A DNA stretch of 64,000 bases from Mangrovivirga halotolerans (GTDB taxonomy: Bacteria; Bacteroidota; Bacteroidia; Cytophagales; Cyclobacteriaceae): assembly GCF_026241165.1 (NCBI RefSeq), contig NZ_JAPFQN010000007.1:1-64000 (forward strand), given 5' to 3'. The position numbers were made by a program, and so were the translations under genes. The notes under the pieces were generated by a model. That model was not told the origin of the DNA. It saw only the letters and a program-made list of their open reading frames with translations, and did no database searches. How positions within the stretch are numbered: position 1 is the first letter of the stretch; each line of letters starts with the position of its first letter. This document shows, piece after piece, positions 28,883 through 39,082 of this stretch.

Positions 28883-31800
28883 TTAAAAGTTGAAATTCAC
28901 GTTGAAACCAATACTTCTGTTTGTAGGAATCTGACCAAACTCAAGACCCTGAGCATTTCCACTATTGAAAGATGTCTCTGGATCGATGTGCGGTACAGTT
29001 ACATACAAGAATGCTAAGTTTCTACCAACTACAGAAAGAGTTAAGTTCTTAAACGGAGTATTTCCGATGATACTTTTCGGGAAAGTATAGCTAAGCTGAG
29101 CCTGACGTAGTTTAATGAATGATCCATCATATACAGAGCTTTCTGCAACTGAGTTGCTATATGCTCTCTGATTGTAAAGTTTACTAGAAACTACAACATC
29201 ATTTTCTACATACACAGGATTCTCATCGCTACCAACGTTTTTAACACCAACTCCAACAAGTCCGTTTTCACGACCTAATAATGTCTCTTCTAACACACCT
29301 GCATAACGACCCCAAGTAGATGACATAGAATATACATCTCCACCTTTTCTTCCGTCGATTAATACGCTAAGTGATACACCTTTATATCTGATTGTATTAG
29401 TAAGACCTGCTGTGAAATCTGGCTGAGTATAACCTAAGATCGCAGAAGTTTCAGAAATAACAGGTAGTCCATCTTCATGAATAATATTTCCTTCTGGATC
29501 TTTCGCGAATGCAGGTCCAAAAAGAACACCATATCTTTCGTTCGGACGAGCCTGAACATCAACTGACCACTGGCTACCAAGGATAACCTGATCAAGGTTT
29601 GGAGCAAGTTTAGTTACTTCGTTTCTGTTTCTTGCCCAGTTAAGTTGAACATCCCATTCGAAATCTCCACCTCTTAATATTTCAGCTAATAATTGAACTT
29701 CAAAACCTCTATTGGTCATTTCACCAATGTTAGCTTGTCTGTTTGTATATCCTGAAGCACCAGAAATAGTTACTGGAATGATCTGGTCTGTGTTAACAGC
29801 ATCATAATAAGTCATGTTAGTAGTAATGATACCACCAAACAATGTAGCTTCTAAACCAAACTCAGTTGAAGTCGTGATTTCAGGCTTCAAAGAAGGGTTT
29901 AATAAAGTATTTGATTCAGTTGGCTGAAGAACAGCTCCAAATGGATCAAAGAAAGCAAAAGTCTGAACTAATCTGTACGGATCAGTATCGTTACCTACTT
30001 GTGCCCAACTAGCTCTTACTTTTAAGAAATCTACAACTCCAGACTTCATTTCAAAAATATCTGAAACTACAGCACTTAAACTTGCTGAAGGATAGAAATA
30101 AGAGTTTTCATCAGCCGGAAGTGTAGAAGACCAGTCATTTCTAGCTGTTAACTGTAAGAAAAGATAGTTGTTATATCCAAATTCAGCAGAACCATAAAGA
30201 GAGTTAACTCTTTTTTGCTCGTAGTAATTTGAAGTAGTTACGTTAACACCTGATTTTACGTTATCTAGGTTGTAAACACCTGGAAGTTCTAATTCCGGAG
30301 CAGAACCATTTAAAGACTGGTAGTAATAATCTCTTCTGTTACCACCGAAAGAAGCGTCGATAGAAAACTGCTCATTAATATTTTTGTTAGCAGTAATTAA
30401 GAAATCTGTGTTGATTTCCTGGAAGCTGATATCAGATCTGCTGTAAGCACCATTACCATTATTGGTAGTTTCAATACCTTTAGCATACTTACTTTCTCTT
30501 AAATCGTGGTATGTATCCATACCTGATCTAACAAATACACTTAACCAGTCAAGGATCTGATAAGATAAACGGAAGTTACCGTATAATCTGTTTTTAGTAT
30601 TTCCTACATTAATATTGTCTGCCGCCCAGAATGGGTTGTTTTGATATCTTGTGTTCCAGTTAATTGGAGCATATCCAGCACCTAGACCCTGATCCGTAAT
30701 TGGAAGGTTTTCATAATCCTTAAGTGCATTGAAATCAACGTTTCTACCAGACCAGATTGTCTGCTGGATAGGGTTACCAGAACTGTAACCTACTATTGGA
30801 CGGTTGTCACTGTGGTTCTTCACATAGTTAGCAACAAACTCAGCTCTGAATTTCTCAGTCAGGTTATATCCACCAGCTAAAGAAACTGTGTTTCTGCTTA
30901 AATCTGTATTTGGTATAGTACCAGTTTGCTCAAGGTTTGTAACTGATAATCTAAAGTTACCCTTGTCATTTCCACCAGTTAAAGCAACGTTATTAGTGAA
31001 TAATTTACCTGTTTCGTAAATATCTCTAACGTTACCAGGAACTGAAACCCAAGGAGTTGCTTCCTGTCCAAGAGTTGTGAACTGAGGGAATTCGTATCCT
31101 ACATCTAATCTTGGACCCCAAGACTCATCAACACCACCAGCAGCACTTGATCCATCAATCCAGTTAAATGATTTGATTGAAGAACCTTGTCCGTAAGAGT
31201 TCTGGAAAGAAGGTGTTCTTAGAGGAGAATCAAACTGGAAAGAAGAGTTAACTGCAACTCCGATTCCTTTTGTTCCTTTACCTGATTTTGTAGTAATAAC
31301 AATAGCACCATTAGATGCACGAGAACCGTAAAGTGCCGCAGCATTTGGTCCTTTAAGTACTGTTACTGACTCAATATCATCAGGGTTAATATCAGCTGCA
31401 CCGTTACCGAAGTCAACTCCACCATATGGTCCAGAGTTACCTGCTGCTGCGTTACTAATTGGAACACCATCCACGATAAATAATGGCTGGTTGTTACCTG
31501 TAATTGAAGATGGTCCTCTAAGTACAATTCTTGAAGAAGCACCAACTGCTCCTGAAGAAGAAGTAATTTGAGCACCAGCAACTTTACCTGATAGAGAGTT
31601 AATCACGTTTGACTCTCTAGCTTTGTTCATATCATCGCTGCTCACTGACTGGACTGAATAACCCAGCGCTTTTTGTTCTTTCTCAACACCAATCGCTGTA
31701 ACAACAACTTCTGAAAGTTGTCTTACGTCTTCGATTAGTACTACATCAATTGATGTTTGCGATCCAACAGGGATTTCCTGAGTTACGTAACCAATCGATG

Positions 31801-32014
31801 TGATTTGAATAATTGCATCACTTGAAGGTACATTCAAACTATAATTACCTTGAATGTCTGTTACCACACCACGAGTCGTTCCTTTAACAAGAACGTTTAC
31901 ACCTGGTATGCCTTCTCCATTTTCACCGGTTACTGTCCCGGATACCGATTTCTCTTGTGCTATAGCTAAAAAACTAATCGCCCAAAAGAATGATAAGAGG
32001 AAAATTCTCTTCAT
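28883..32014 (-). CDS. SusC/RagA TonB-dependent outer-membrane transporter (second pair)
   Basis: A 1043-residue transporter. The signal peptide ends near FLAIA-Q. The carboxypeptidase-regulatory-like domain SVSGTVTGENGEGIPGVNV (about 23-95) precedes EVVVTAIG and the plug signatures FIVDGVPI and SVTVLKGPNAAALYGSRASNGAI. The barrel ends in the aromatic IGFNVNFNF. Base composition is slightly less AT-rich than the flanks, and codon use looks like that of a highly expressed gene. It heads an operon of susC, susD and two lipoprotein genes. Confidence 0.96.
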   Translation of the reverse strand: MKRIFLLSFFWAISFLAIAQEKSVSGTVTGENGEGIPGVNVLVKGTTRGVVTDIQGNYSLNVPSSDAIIQITSIGYVTQEIPVGSQTSIDVVLIEDVRQLSEVVVTAIGVEKEQKALGYSVQSVSSDDMNKARESNVINSLSGKVAGAQITSSSGAVGASSRIVLRGPSSITGNNQPLFIVDGVPISNAAAGNSGPYGGVDFGNGAADINPDDIESVTVLKGPNAAALYGSRASNGAIVITTKSGKGTKGIGVAVNSSFQFDSPLRTPSFQNSYGQGSSIKSFNWIDGSSAAGGVDESWGPRLDVGYEFPQFTTLGQEATPWVSVPGNVRDIYETGKLFTNNVALTGGNDKGNFRLSVTNLEQTGTIPNTDLSRNTVSLAGGYNLTEKFRAEFVANYVKNHSDNRPIVGYSSGNPIQQTIWSGRNVDFNALKDYENLPITDQGLGAGYAPINWNTRYQNNPFWAADNINVGNTKNRLYGNFRLSYQILDWLSVFVRSGMDTYHDLRESKYAKGIETTNNGNGAYSRSDISFQEINTDFLITANKNINEQFSIDASFGGNRRDYYYQSLNGSAPELELPGVYNLDNVKSGVNVTTSNYYEQKRVNSLYGSAEFGYNNYLFLQLTARNDWSSTLPADENSYFYPSASLSAVVSDIFEMKSGVVDFLKVRASWAQVGNDTDPYRLVQTFAFFDPFGAVLQPTESNTLLNPSLKPEITTSTEFGLEATLFGGIITTNMTYYDAVNTDQIIPVTISGASGYTNRQANIGEMTNRGFEVQLLAEILRGGDFEWDVQLNWARNRNEVTKLAPNLDQVILGSQWSVDVQARPNERYGVLFGPAFAKDPEGNIIHEDGLPVISETSAILGYTQPDFTAGLTNTIRYKGVSLSVLIDGRKGGDVYSMSSTWGRYAGVLEETLLGRENGLVGVGVKNVGSDENPVYVENDVVVSSKLYNQRAYSNSVAESSVYDGSFIKLRQAQLSYTFPKSIIGNTPFKNLTLSVVGRNLAFLYVTVPHIDPETSFNSGNAQGLEFGQIPTNRSIGFNVNFNF

Positions 32015-32057
32015 ACTGTTTAGGTTTAGGTTTAACGGTTTAAAAAAAGTTTATCTT

Positions 32058-32065
32058 CAAATCTA
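32058..32065 (-). promoter_or_regulatory. Candidate -7 element of the second SusCD operon
   Basis: The minus strand reads TAGATTTG, a perfect TAnnTTTG, about 45 bases upstream of the susC ATG. No good -33 motif is present at 19-23 bases, so an activator may be needed or the call may be chance. Confidence 0.42.
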
Positions 32066-32247
32066 ACTTATAATTTATGTTAAAAAAAAGATAACTGTAA
32101 ATAAATAATCCAGATTCTGATTTAAAACAAAACGCAAAATTTAATTTCGAAATAATAAATAAACCTGAAAATTTATTTCACCTTTTAAAAGGTTGGGATA
32201 GGTTTTAATGAAGTAGAACAAAGATTGATTTAATATTCTTTTATCGG

Positions 32248-32280
32248 TATTGTAATATTTCTTATTAGATTATTACAATA
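32248..32280. repeat. AT-rich inverted repeat at the stop of the OmpA-family gene
   Basis: TATTGTAATA (32248-32257) and TATTACAATA (32271-32280) are perfect 10-bp arms with a 13-base spacer. The right arm includes the stop codon of the OmpA-family gene. There is no T tract behind it, so it is a poor terminator. Confidence 0.5.
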
Positions 32281-34210
32281 TCTTAACTACGATTCTTCTA
32301 TTTTCAGCTCTGTTCTCTTCAGAATCATTGGGGACTGCCGGACGCGTATCTCCATATCCTTCATACTTTAATCTGGATGAAGATATCCCATTAGCAATTA
32401 AATAATCGTACACCGACTTAGCGCGTTTTTCAGAAAGTTGCTGGTTATAGGCAGGTTGTCCTTTATTATCTGTATGCCCCTCAATTAAAATGTTGATATC
32501 AGGATTTTCCTCAAGAAGGGAAATGATATTATTAAGCTCAGGTATCGACTGAGGTTTAAGTTTAAAATCGTCAAAATCAAAATAGACATTTCCTAATTTA
32601 TAATACTCACCCGATTTAATAGGCACAAGCTCTATATCCTTGTTAAAGGTATTGATTTCATCATCAATAAGGTTAATAGATTCACTTTTATACAGATATT
32701 CATCTGCCTTAGTAAATAACCCGTATTTTTTCCCTTCAGGAACAACGATTAAATATCTGCCGGTAAATCGATCAGACTCTACCTGCTGTACAATGCTATC
32801 TTTTTCAAGATCTATCAAGCTGACTGTTGCTTTTAAAGGGGTTTCTTCATACTTGTCAGAAACAATTCCAGTTAAGTGCCTTGCGGCCTCCATATCGAAG
32901 AGATCTCTGGAAAAATCATACATATAAAGATAACCTTCATAATACGTATTTAACCTTCTTTCACTACTGAAATAACCTCTTTTACCATCGGGAGTAATGT
33001 AAATTGATGGTTGATCCTGACTATCATTAATGGGCCAACCAAGATTTTTAGGATCAGTCCATTTACCATCATCCTTTAAATTGCTGTAAAATAGATCTTG
33101 TTTACCAAACCCTTTCAAACCATTTGTTGAATAAAACAATGTCCTCCCGTTGGCATGTATGAAAGGTCCGGAATCATCCCCTTTGGTATTCACAGGTTCC
33201 CCAAGCGTTTCAGCAAGTGACCATTCTCCTTTTGAATTTTTATATGATACATAAATATCTTTTCCGCCGAAAGAGGGTTTTCTGTCACTAACAAAATACA
33301 ATATTCTACCATCCGCTGATAAGGAAGGTTGCGACTCCCAGGCTGAAGAATTAATTCTCCCTCCAAGGTTTTCTGGCTTAGTCCAGTTTGCCCCTTCTTT
33401 ATAACTTATATAAAGGTCACAGCTACCAAACCCTTCCCTTTCGTGACAATAGGTGTAGATTATAGTTCTTCCGTCACCGGAAACTGTACATGTCCCCTCG
33501 TTCTTTTCAGAATTTATATTTTCACTAATTGATTCAGGCACTGACCAGTTCCCCTGATCATCTCTTACCGAAACATAAAGATCTTCATCGTGATAATTAT
33601 AGAATCCCTTTCTGCCTGTAAAAAATATTTGTTTTTCATCAGCAGATAAAGCAGGAAAATATTGTAATTGAAATTGATTGAGTGGCTCTGGTAGTTTTAC
33701 TTTTTTGACATTAGAAGTATCCTTGTTTGTCTTAAAGAATTTAATTGCATAATTAGAATTCTCTAATCGTTGTTGCGCTAATCCTAATAATCTTTGATTT
33801 GGTTTGCTGTAAATAAATTCTTCGTAATACTCCTTAGCTTTATTATAATTATTGTCATTAAAATACAATTCAGCTAATTGAAGTCTGATTATTGGATAAT
33901 TATTATTTGGATCTAACTCTAATGATTTTTGAAAAGTTTGTAATGCAAGATCTGGTTTTGAAGTCGCTTGATAACACTGGCCCAACCTCAGGTATGCTTC
34001 AATAAAGTCATCATCTTTCTTAATTGATTGTTGGAGCAAATCAATGGCCTGGTCATACTGACGCCTGATCATATAATTCTCACTTCCCTCAAAATATTCA
34101 ATAGCTTTTTTATTTTTAGTAGAGTAATTACTCTGTCCTCTTTGAGCTAAAAGCGAAAAATTTACAAAGGCAAAAATAGAAACAACAAAAAATAAAGAGA
34201 TTTTTGACAT
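32273..34210 (-). CDS. PorE-like TPR / beta-propeller / CRD / OmpA-domain protein
   Basis: A 645-residue envelope protein. In order: a signal peptide (cleavage near SLLA-Q), TPR repeats (about 30-165), PD40/WD40-type propeller strands (about 185-430; repeated LSADGRILYFVSDR-like motifs), a carboxypeptidase-regulatory-like fold (about 440-540; LTGIVSDKYEETPLKATV) and a C-terminal OmpA peptidoglycan-binding domain (IEGHTDNKGQ, LSEKRAKSV, YGDTRP). This is the domain order of PorE, the T9SS protein that ties the complex to peptidoglycan in Porphyromonas. Unlike PorE it lacks a lipobox cysteine. Bacteroidota carry several paralogues, so a T9SS role is possible but unproven. It is nine bases after queE. 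Confidence 0.88.
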   Translation of the reverse strand: MSKISLFFVVSIFAFVNFSLLAQRGQSNYSTKNKKAIEYFEGSENYMIRRQYDQAIDLLQQSIKKDDDFIEAYLRLGQCYQATSKPDLALQTFQKSLELDPNNNYPIIRLQLAELYFNDNNYNKAKEYYEEFIYSKPNQRLLGLAQQRLENSNYAIKFFKTNKDTSNVKKVKLPEPLNQFQLQYFPALSADEKQIFFTGRKGFYNYHDEDLYVSVRDDQGNWSVPESISENINSEKNEGTCTVSGDGRTIIYTYCHEREGFGSCDLYISYKEGANWTKPENLGGRINSSAWESQPSLSADGRILYFVSDRKPSFGGKDIYVSYKNSKGEWSLAETLGEPVNTKGDDSGPFIHANGRTLFYSTNGLKGFGKQDLFYSNLKDDGKWTDPKNLGWPINDSQDQPSIYITPDGKRGYFSSERRLNTYYEGYLYMYDFSRDLFDMEAARHLTGIVSDKYEETPLKATVSLIDLEKDSIVQQVESDRFTGRYLIVVPEGKKYGLFTKADEYLYKSESINLIDDEINTFNKDIELVPIKSGEYYKLGNVYFDFDDFKLKPQSIPELNNIISLLEENPDINILIEGHTDNKGQPAYNQQLSEKRAKSVYDYLIANGISSSRLKYEGYGDTRPAVPNDSEENRAENRRIVVKIL

Positions 34211-34218
34211 ACTTATAA

Positions 34219-34857
34219 TTATGGTATTTGCATAAATTTATGTACCTGAAGTGATATATTCCAGTCTGGGTTAGATTTTACAAAATTTATTATAGCCGGA
34301 ATCATCTCATCAGCTTTAGACCATTCAGGCTGTAAATATAGTTTACATGCACTATTGACACGTTCAGCGTGCATTTTGGCCCATTCAAAATCAGATTTAT
34401 TATAAATAATTATTTTTAGTTCATCTGCTTTGGAATAAATTTCATCCAATGGTCTTTTAAATTTTTTAGGCGAAAAACAAATCCAATCCCATGAACCTGT
34501 AATCTTGTGTGTTCCTGAGGTTTCTATATGTGTCCTTTTACCCCTCTCCTGAATAGCAGAAGTCAAAACATCAAGATCGTGCATTAAAGGTTCTCCACCA
34601 GTAATAACAACGATATTACCTTCGACTTCCTCCACTTCATTAAGTAATGATTGTACTGTTTTTCTTGGATGAACTGATGCATCCCAGGATTCTTTCACAT
34701 CACACCAATGACAACCTACATCACATCCTCCTAAACGAATAAAGTAAGCTGCTTGTCCCTGATAAGCACCTTCCCCCTGAATGGTATAAAATGATTCCAT
34801 TACAGGTAGAGTTTCTGAAGAAATCTCTACCTCCTTAATTTTAATTTGTTCTTGCAT
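34219..34857 (-). CDS. queE: 7-carboxy-7-deazaguanine synthase
   Basis: Radical SAM enzyme that converts 6-carboxytetrahydropterin to 7-carboxy-7-deazaguanine in queuosine precursor synthesis. The Fe-S cysteines lie in GGCDVGCHWCD with CX3CX2C spacing (Cys45, Cys49, Cys52 from the chosen start). FYTIQGEGAYQG and the SAM-binding VVITGGEPLMH are typical of QueE. The ATG at 34857 gives 212 residues; the longer frame starts at TTG 34899 and adds residues with no family match. It is downstream of folD in the lepA-folD-queE-ompA unit. queD, the preceding step, is 25 kb away. Confidence 0.95.
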   Translation of the reverse strand: MQEQIKIKEVEISSETLPVMESFYTIQGEGAYQGQAAYFIRLGGCDVGCHWCDVKESWDASVHPRKTVQSLLNEVEEVEGNIVVITGGEPLMHDLDVLTSAIQERGKRTHIETSGTHKITGSWDWICFSPKKFKRPLDEIYSKADELKIIIYNKSDFEWAKMHAERVNSACKLYLQPEWSKADEMIPAIINFVKSNPDWNISLQVHKFMQIP

Positions 34858-34900
34858 ACAACTTTTTTTAAGCGGGTGGCTGGAACCGCTATTAAACAAT

Positions 34901-35776
34901 TTATTTCTTATCTGCTGCTTTTAACGTATTATGTAGCAAAGCAGTTATCGTCATCGGCCCAACACCTCCTGGAACTGGCGTAATAGCAGATGCTTTTTCT
35001 GATACCTCATCAAAAACTACATCTCCTTTTAACTTAAACCCACTTTTCTTTTCCGGAGCCTCAACTCTGTGTATTCCAACATCGATTACAACAGCACCTT
35101 CCTTAACCATATCCGCTGTTACAAACTCAGGTTTTCCAATCGCAACAACCAGGATATCCGCTTGCAAGGCAATTTCTTTTAAATTTTTAGTCCGGCTATG
35201 CACTAAAGTAACGGTAGAATTCCCGGGTTTTGAATTCCTGGATAATAAAACACTTACCGGAGTGCCTACTGTATGACTCCTCCCAAGCACTACTGCGTGC
35301 TTCCCTTCGGTTTCTATGCCATTTTTTTCAAGAAGCATCATAATGCCTTTAGGCGTTGCAGGCACTAATCCCGGAAGCCCTAGAAGCATTTTACCCATAT
35401 TTAAAGGGTGAAAACCATCTACATCTTTTGATGGAATAATCGCTTCCACAACTTTTTCCTCATTAATATGGTCCGGAAGCGGAACCTGAACAATAAACCC
35501 ATCGATGTTCGAATCATTATTTAACTCGTTTACCTTGTCTAATAATTCGATCTCTGAAGTACTTTCCGGAAGTTTGATTAAAGTAGATTCAAATCCTATT
35601 CTTTCACAGGCTTTTACTTTTGCATTAACATATGTATGACTCGCTCCATCTTCACCTACCAAAACCGCAGCCAAATGAGGCACTTTCATATCTGCCTTTT
35701 TTCTTCGGTCAACTTCGTATTTAATTTCTTCCTGAATTTTTAAAGCGGTAGCTTTTCCATCAATGATTGTAGCCAT
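34901..35776 (-). CDS. folD: Methylenetetrahydrofolate dehydrogenase / cyclohydrolase
   Basis: Bifunctional one-carbon enzyme of 291 residues, making 10-formyl-THF for purine synthesis. Visible signatures are YVNAKVKACERIG with the catalytic lysine, DGFIVQVPLPDHI, the NADP site VVLGRSHTVGTP and the C-terminal PGGVGPMTITALLHNT. It is cytosolic. It sits 32 bases after lepA and upstream of queE, probably in one transcript. Confidence 0.98.
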   Translation of the reverse strand: MATIIDGKATALKIQEEIKYEVDRRKKADMKVPHLAAVLVGEDGASHTYVNAKVKACERIGFESTLIKLPESTSEIELLDKVNELNNDSNIDGFIVQVPLPDHINEEKVVEAIIPSKDVDGFHPLNMGKMLLGLPGLVPATPKGIMMLLEKNGIETEGKHAVVLGRSHTVGTPVSVLLSRNSKPGNSTVTLVHSRTKNLKEIALQADILVVAIGKPEFVTADMVKEGAVVIDVGIHRVEAPEKKSGFKLKGDVVFDEVSEKASAITPVPGGVGPMTITALLHNTLKAADKK

Positions 35777-35808
35777 ATTATTGCTTCTTAACCTGTGTTT
35801 ATGTTTTT

Positions 35809-37593
35809 TTAATCTATTTGCAATACTGCCATAAATGCTTCCTGAGGTATCTCTACATTTCCAACCTGGCGCATTCTTTTCTTACCCTTTTTCTGTTTTT
35901 CAAGAAGCTTTCTCTTACGAGAAATATCACCACCATAACATTTAGCAGTAACATTCTTTCTTAATGCCTTAACTGTTTCCCTCGCAATCACCTTGGTTCC
36001 TATTGCAGCCTGAATAGCAATTTCAAATTGCTGACGAGGCATCAATTCTCTCAGTTTTTCGCAAAGCTTTTTCCCCCATTCATATGCTTTATCCCTATGT
36101 ACTATAGCGGAAAGTGCATCAACCCGATCACCATTTAACATTATATCAAGCTTAACCATATTACTGGTCTTATATCCCATCAGCTCGTAATCCAGAGATG
36201 CATAGCCTTTCGATAAGGTCTTTAATTTATCAAAGAAATCAAAGACTATTTCAGATAAAGGCAGTTCAAAAGTTAATTCGACTCGATCTTGTGTCAAATA
36301 AACCTGGTTTTTAATTTCACCTCGCTTATCTATACACAAGTTTATTATATTTCCTACGAATTCAGATTTAGTAATAACCTGAGCTCTTATAAATGGTTCT
36401 TCTACATGAGAAATATCTCCGGGGTCAGGCATTTCAGAAGGAGCACTTACCTGGGTCACTTCACCATCTTTTTGGTGAACATCAAATCTCACCGAAGGAA
36501 CAGTGGTGATCACAGTCATATCAAATTCCCGCTCCAGTCTTTCCTGGATGATCTCCATGTGAAGCATCCCAAGGAATCCACATCGGAATCCAAATCCTAG
36601 AGCCAATGAAGTTTCTGGTTCCCAAACTAATGAAGCATCATTCAATTGGAGCTTTTCCATTGAAGCTCTCAGTTCTTCGTAGTCTGATGTTTCTACAGGA
36701 TAAATTCCTGCAAAAACCATCGGTTTTACATCTTCAAATCCTTTAACCGGAGGACAGGGTCTTTGGACATGAGTAATAGTATCACCGACTTTTACTTCTT
36801 TTGCTACTTTAATTCCAGAAATCAGATATCCAACATTACCAGTACCAATTTCTTTCCTAGGTTCCTGCTTCAGTTTTAAGACTCCAATTTCATCAGCATC
36901 GTATGTTTTGCCAGTATTAACAAACTTTACTTTGTCGCCCTTTTTAAGTGAACCATTGAAAACTCTAAAATAGACTTCAATTCCTCTGAAAGGATTGAAA
37001 ACGCTATCGAAGATCATAGCCTGTAAAGGTGCTTCAGGATCACCTTTTGGTGAAGGGATCCTCTTAACTATTGCACTAAGGATTTCTTCTATCCCTATAC
37101 CTTCTTTAGCACTGGCCATCAATATATCGTCACGATCGCAACCGATAAGATCAACGATCTGATCTTTAACTTCTTCAGGCATTGCACCTGGCAAGTCTAT
37201 TTTATTAAGCACAGGAATGATCTCCAGATCATGATCTATAGCAAGGTATAGATTTGAAATTGTCTGAGCTTCGATACCCTGAGCTGCATCCACAACTAGT
37301 AATGCCCCCTCACAAGCAGCGATAGACCTTGAAACCTCATACGAAAAGTCGACGTGACCTGGTGTATCGATAAGGTTCAACACATATTCTTCTCCCTCAA
37401 AAGGATAATTCATCTGAATCGCATGCGATTTGATAGTTATCCCTCTTTCTCTTTCAAGATCCATATTGTCCAATAACTGATCTTGCATCTCACGTTCTGT
37501 AACCGAACCTGTAGTTTGCAATAACCTGTCAGCCAATGTGCTTTTCCCGTGGTCAATATGGGCTATTATACAAAAATTGCGAATGTTCTTCAT
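35809..37593 (-). CDS. lepA: Elongation factor 4, ribosomal back-translocase GTPase
   Basis: A 594-residue translational GTPase that acts on stalled or mistranslocated ribosomes. G-domain motifs are AHIDHGKST (G1), [11 protein letters not shown] (G2), DTPGHVDF (G3) and NKIDLPGA (G4). The LepA-specific C-terminal domain is present, with [17 protein letters not shown] and the Lys/Arg-rich [17 protein letters not shown]. It is the first gene of the lepA-folD-queE-ompA run. Confidence 0.98.
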   Translation of the reverse strand: MKNIRNFCIIAHIDHGKSTLADRLLQTTGSVTEREMQDQLLDNMDLERERGITIKSHAIQMNYPFEGEEYVLNLIDTPGHVDFSYEVSRSIAACEGALLVVDAAQGIEAQTISNLYLAIDHDLEIIPVLNKIDLPGAMPEEVKDQIVDLIGCDRDDILMASAKEGIGIEEILSAIVKRIPSPKGDPEAPLQAMIFDSVFNPFRGIEVYFRVFNGSLKKGDKVKFVNTGKTYDADEIGVLKLKQEPRKEIGTGNVGYLISGIKVAKEVKVGDTITHVQRPCPPVKGFEDVKPMVFAGIYPVETSDYEELRASMEKLQLNDASLVWEPETSLALGFGFRCGFLGMLHMEIIQERLEREFDMTVITTVPSVRFDVHQKDGEVTQVSAPSEMPDPGDISHVEEPFIRAQVITKSEFVGNIINLCIDKRGEIKNQVYLTQDRVELTFELPLSEIVFDFFDKLKTLSKGYASLDYELMGYKTSNMVKLDIMLNGDRVDALSAIVHRDKAYEWGKKLCEKLRELMPRQQFEIAIQAAIGTKVIARETVKALRKNVTAKCYGGDISRKRKLLEKQKKGKKRMRQVGNVEIPQEAFMAVLQID

Positions 37594-37649
37594 ATAGAAA
37601 TTATTTCAAATTCAGAGTCAGACACCTAGATGTCTGCTCCAACGAACTG

Positions 37650-37657
37650 CAAAATTA
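37650..37657 (-). promoter_or_regulatory. Candidate -7 element for the lepA operon
   Basis: The minus strand reads TAATTTTG, a perfect TAnnTTTG, 56 bases upstream of the lepA ATG. A -33 partner at the usual spacing is not convincing. Confidence 0.4.
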
Positions 37658-37732
37658 GTCAATATTTCGCAACTCATACAGTAGGATATAATAATTATAT
37701 TCTTTATAGCACTTCTATAAGGTTTGCTAAAT

Positions 37733-37763
37733 AAAAAAACGGAAAAGCTGAGCCTTTCCGTTT
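37733..37763 (-). terminator. Terminator after the amidohydrolase operon
   Basis: AAACGGAAA (37738-37746) pairs with TTTCCGTTT (37755-37763), followed by T residues on the minus strand. Confidence 0.8.
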
Positions 37764-37787
37764 AAGATTCTCATATAAAGAATTGAG

Positions 37788-39074
37788 TTATTCAGACTTA
37801 TATAATTTTCCGTCTTTCATTACAAAAGCCACATCTGTCATTATTTCGATATTTTCTAGAGGATCACCTTTTACAGCAACGATATCTGCAAGCATTCCTT
37901 CTTTGATTATCCCTACCTGATCTTCCACTTCAAATAGTTCTGCTGTTGTTAATGTTGCTGCCCTAATTGCTTCAAAAGCCGGCATACCCCCTTCAACCAT
38001 AAAAATAAATTCTTTAGCGTTTTCACCATGCGGAGAAACACCTGCATCAGTACCAAAGGCTATTTTCACTCCTTTTTTATAAGCTTTGCCAAAAGTATCC
38101 TGAATCTTTGGCCCGATTTCCAGGGCTTTAGGTACCACAAGCTCGGGAAAGTAACCATCTATTTTTGCTTTTTCAGCTACAAATTTTCCTGCACTGATAG
38201 TCGGCACTAAATAAGTTCCTTTTTCTATCATCAAATCCATTACCTCCTCAGTCATCAAAGTGCCATGTTCAATTGAAGTGATGCCAGCTTCTACGGCTCT
38301 TTTCATTCCTTCTGCTCCATGGGCGTGAGCTGCGGTAGTCATTCCGTATTCTTTAGCCGTCGAAATGATAGCTTCTAACTCATCAGGCTTAAACTGAGGC
38401 CCTTGTCCGTCTTTTGCCACGCTTAACACTCCACCTGTTGCTGTGATCTTGATTACATCTGCCCCATTCTTATATCGATACCTTACTGCTTCTCTCGCCT
38501 GGTAAGGTCCATCAGCAACACCATTCATTGGAGTAGCATCTCCGGAAAATCTTCTTTTCATTCCATTTGTCGGATCTGCATGCCCTCCTGTTGTGGCAAT
38601 ACTTTTACCTGCGGTCATGATCCTGGGACCATCAACCCATCCTGAATTAATCGCATTTCTGAGTGAGATGTTAACTCCTGAGCCTCCCAAATCTCTTACA
38701 AAAGTAAATCCTGCCATTAATGTCCTTTCGGCATATTCAGCAGCTCGAAATGCAACATCTGCATCTTCAAGGGTAAATCTTTCCAGATATTTTTTTGGAT
38801 TGGATTCACTTTCGAGATGAACATGAGCATCCATTAGCCCTGGCATTACAGTATATTCTTTTAAATCAATATATTCAACCTCATCAGGAACCTCTGCATA
38901 TCCTTTTTCGACAGATTTAATTTTATTTCCTTCAATGACAATGGTATATTCTTCCAACTCCTTCAATTCCTCTACATCCAGAATGGTACCGCAATGAATA
39001 TAAGTTATCTTTTCATCCTGAGCATTAATCGCAAAAGCCAGGGAAATCAAAATGATTATAAAAATATTCTTCAT
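37788..39074 (-). CDS. Secreted amidohydrolase, imidazolonepropionase/prolidase-like
   Basis: A 428-residue metal-dependent hydrolase with a signal peptide (1-19), so probably periplasmic. Metal ligands are visible: His84 and His86 in MDAHVHLE, Lys209 in VIKITATGG (the position carboxylated in this family), His250 in AAHAHG, His270 in SIEHGT and Asp343 in FGTDAG. This pattern is that of the group annotated as Xaa-Pro dipeptidase or imidazolonepropionase-like, some of which split dipeptides with C-terminal Pro or basic residues. The exact substrate cannot be told. It is last of a tightly packed four-gene operon. Confidence 0.9.
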   Translation of the reverse strand: MKNIFIIILISLAFAINAQDEKITYIHCGTILDVEELKELEEYTIVIEGNKIKSVEKGYAEVPDEVEYIDLKEYTVMPGLMDAHVHLESESNPKKYLERFTLEDADVAFRAAEYAERTLMAGFTFVRDLGGSGVNISLRNAINSGWVDGPRIMTAGKSIATTGGHADPTNGMKRRFSGDATPMNGVADGPYQAREAVRYRYKNGADVIKITATGGVLSVAKDGQGPQFKPDELEAIISTAKEYGMTTAAHAHGAEGMKRAVEAGITSIEHGTLMTEEVMDLMIEKGTYLVPTISAGKFVAEKAKIDGYFPELVVPKALEIGPKIQDTFGKAYKKGVKIAFGTDAGVSPHGENAKEFIFMVEGGMPAFEAIRAATLTTAELFEVEDQVGIIKEGMLADIVAVKGDPLENIEIMTDVAFVMKDGKLYKSE

Positions 39075-39082
39075 GGTTATGA

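Noticed and set aside
16052-32014. Polysaccharide utilisation locus
   Set aside because: SusCD pairs are present, but no carbohydrate-active enzyme motif or hybrid two-component/FecIR regulator is seen, so the term is not supported.
32248-32280. AT-only inverted repeat as a terminator
   Set aside because: No T tract follows on the minus strand and the stem is weak; kept only as a repeat.
34858-34899. Longer start (TTG) for queE
   Set aside because: Extra residues do not fit QueE; the ATG at 34857 gives the normal N-terminus.
36289-36600. Plus-strand ORF of 103 codons inside lepA
   Set aside because: Opposite strand of a highly conserved GTPase gene; no independent evidence.
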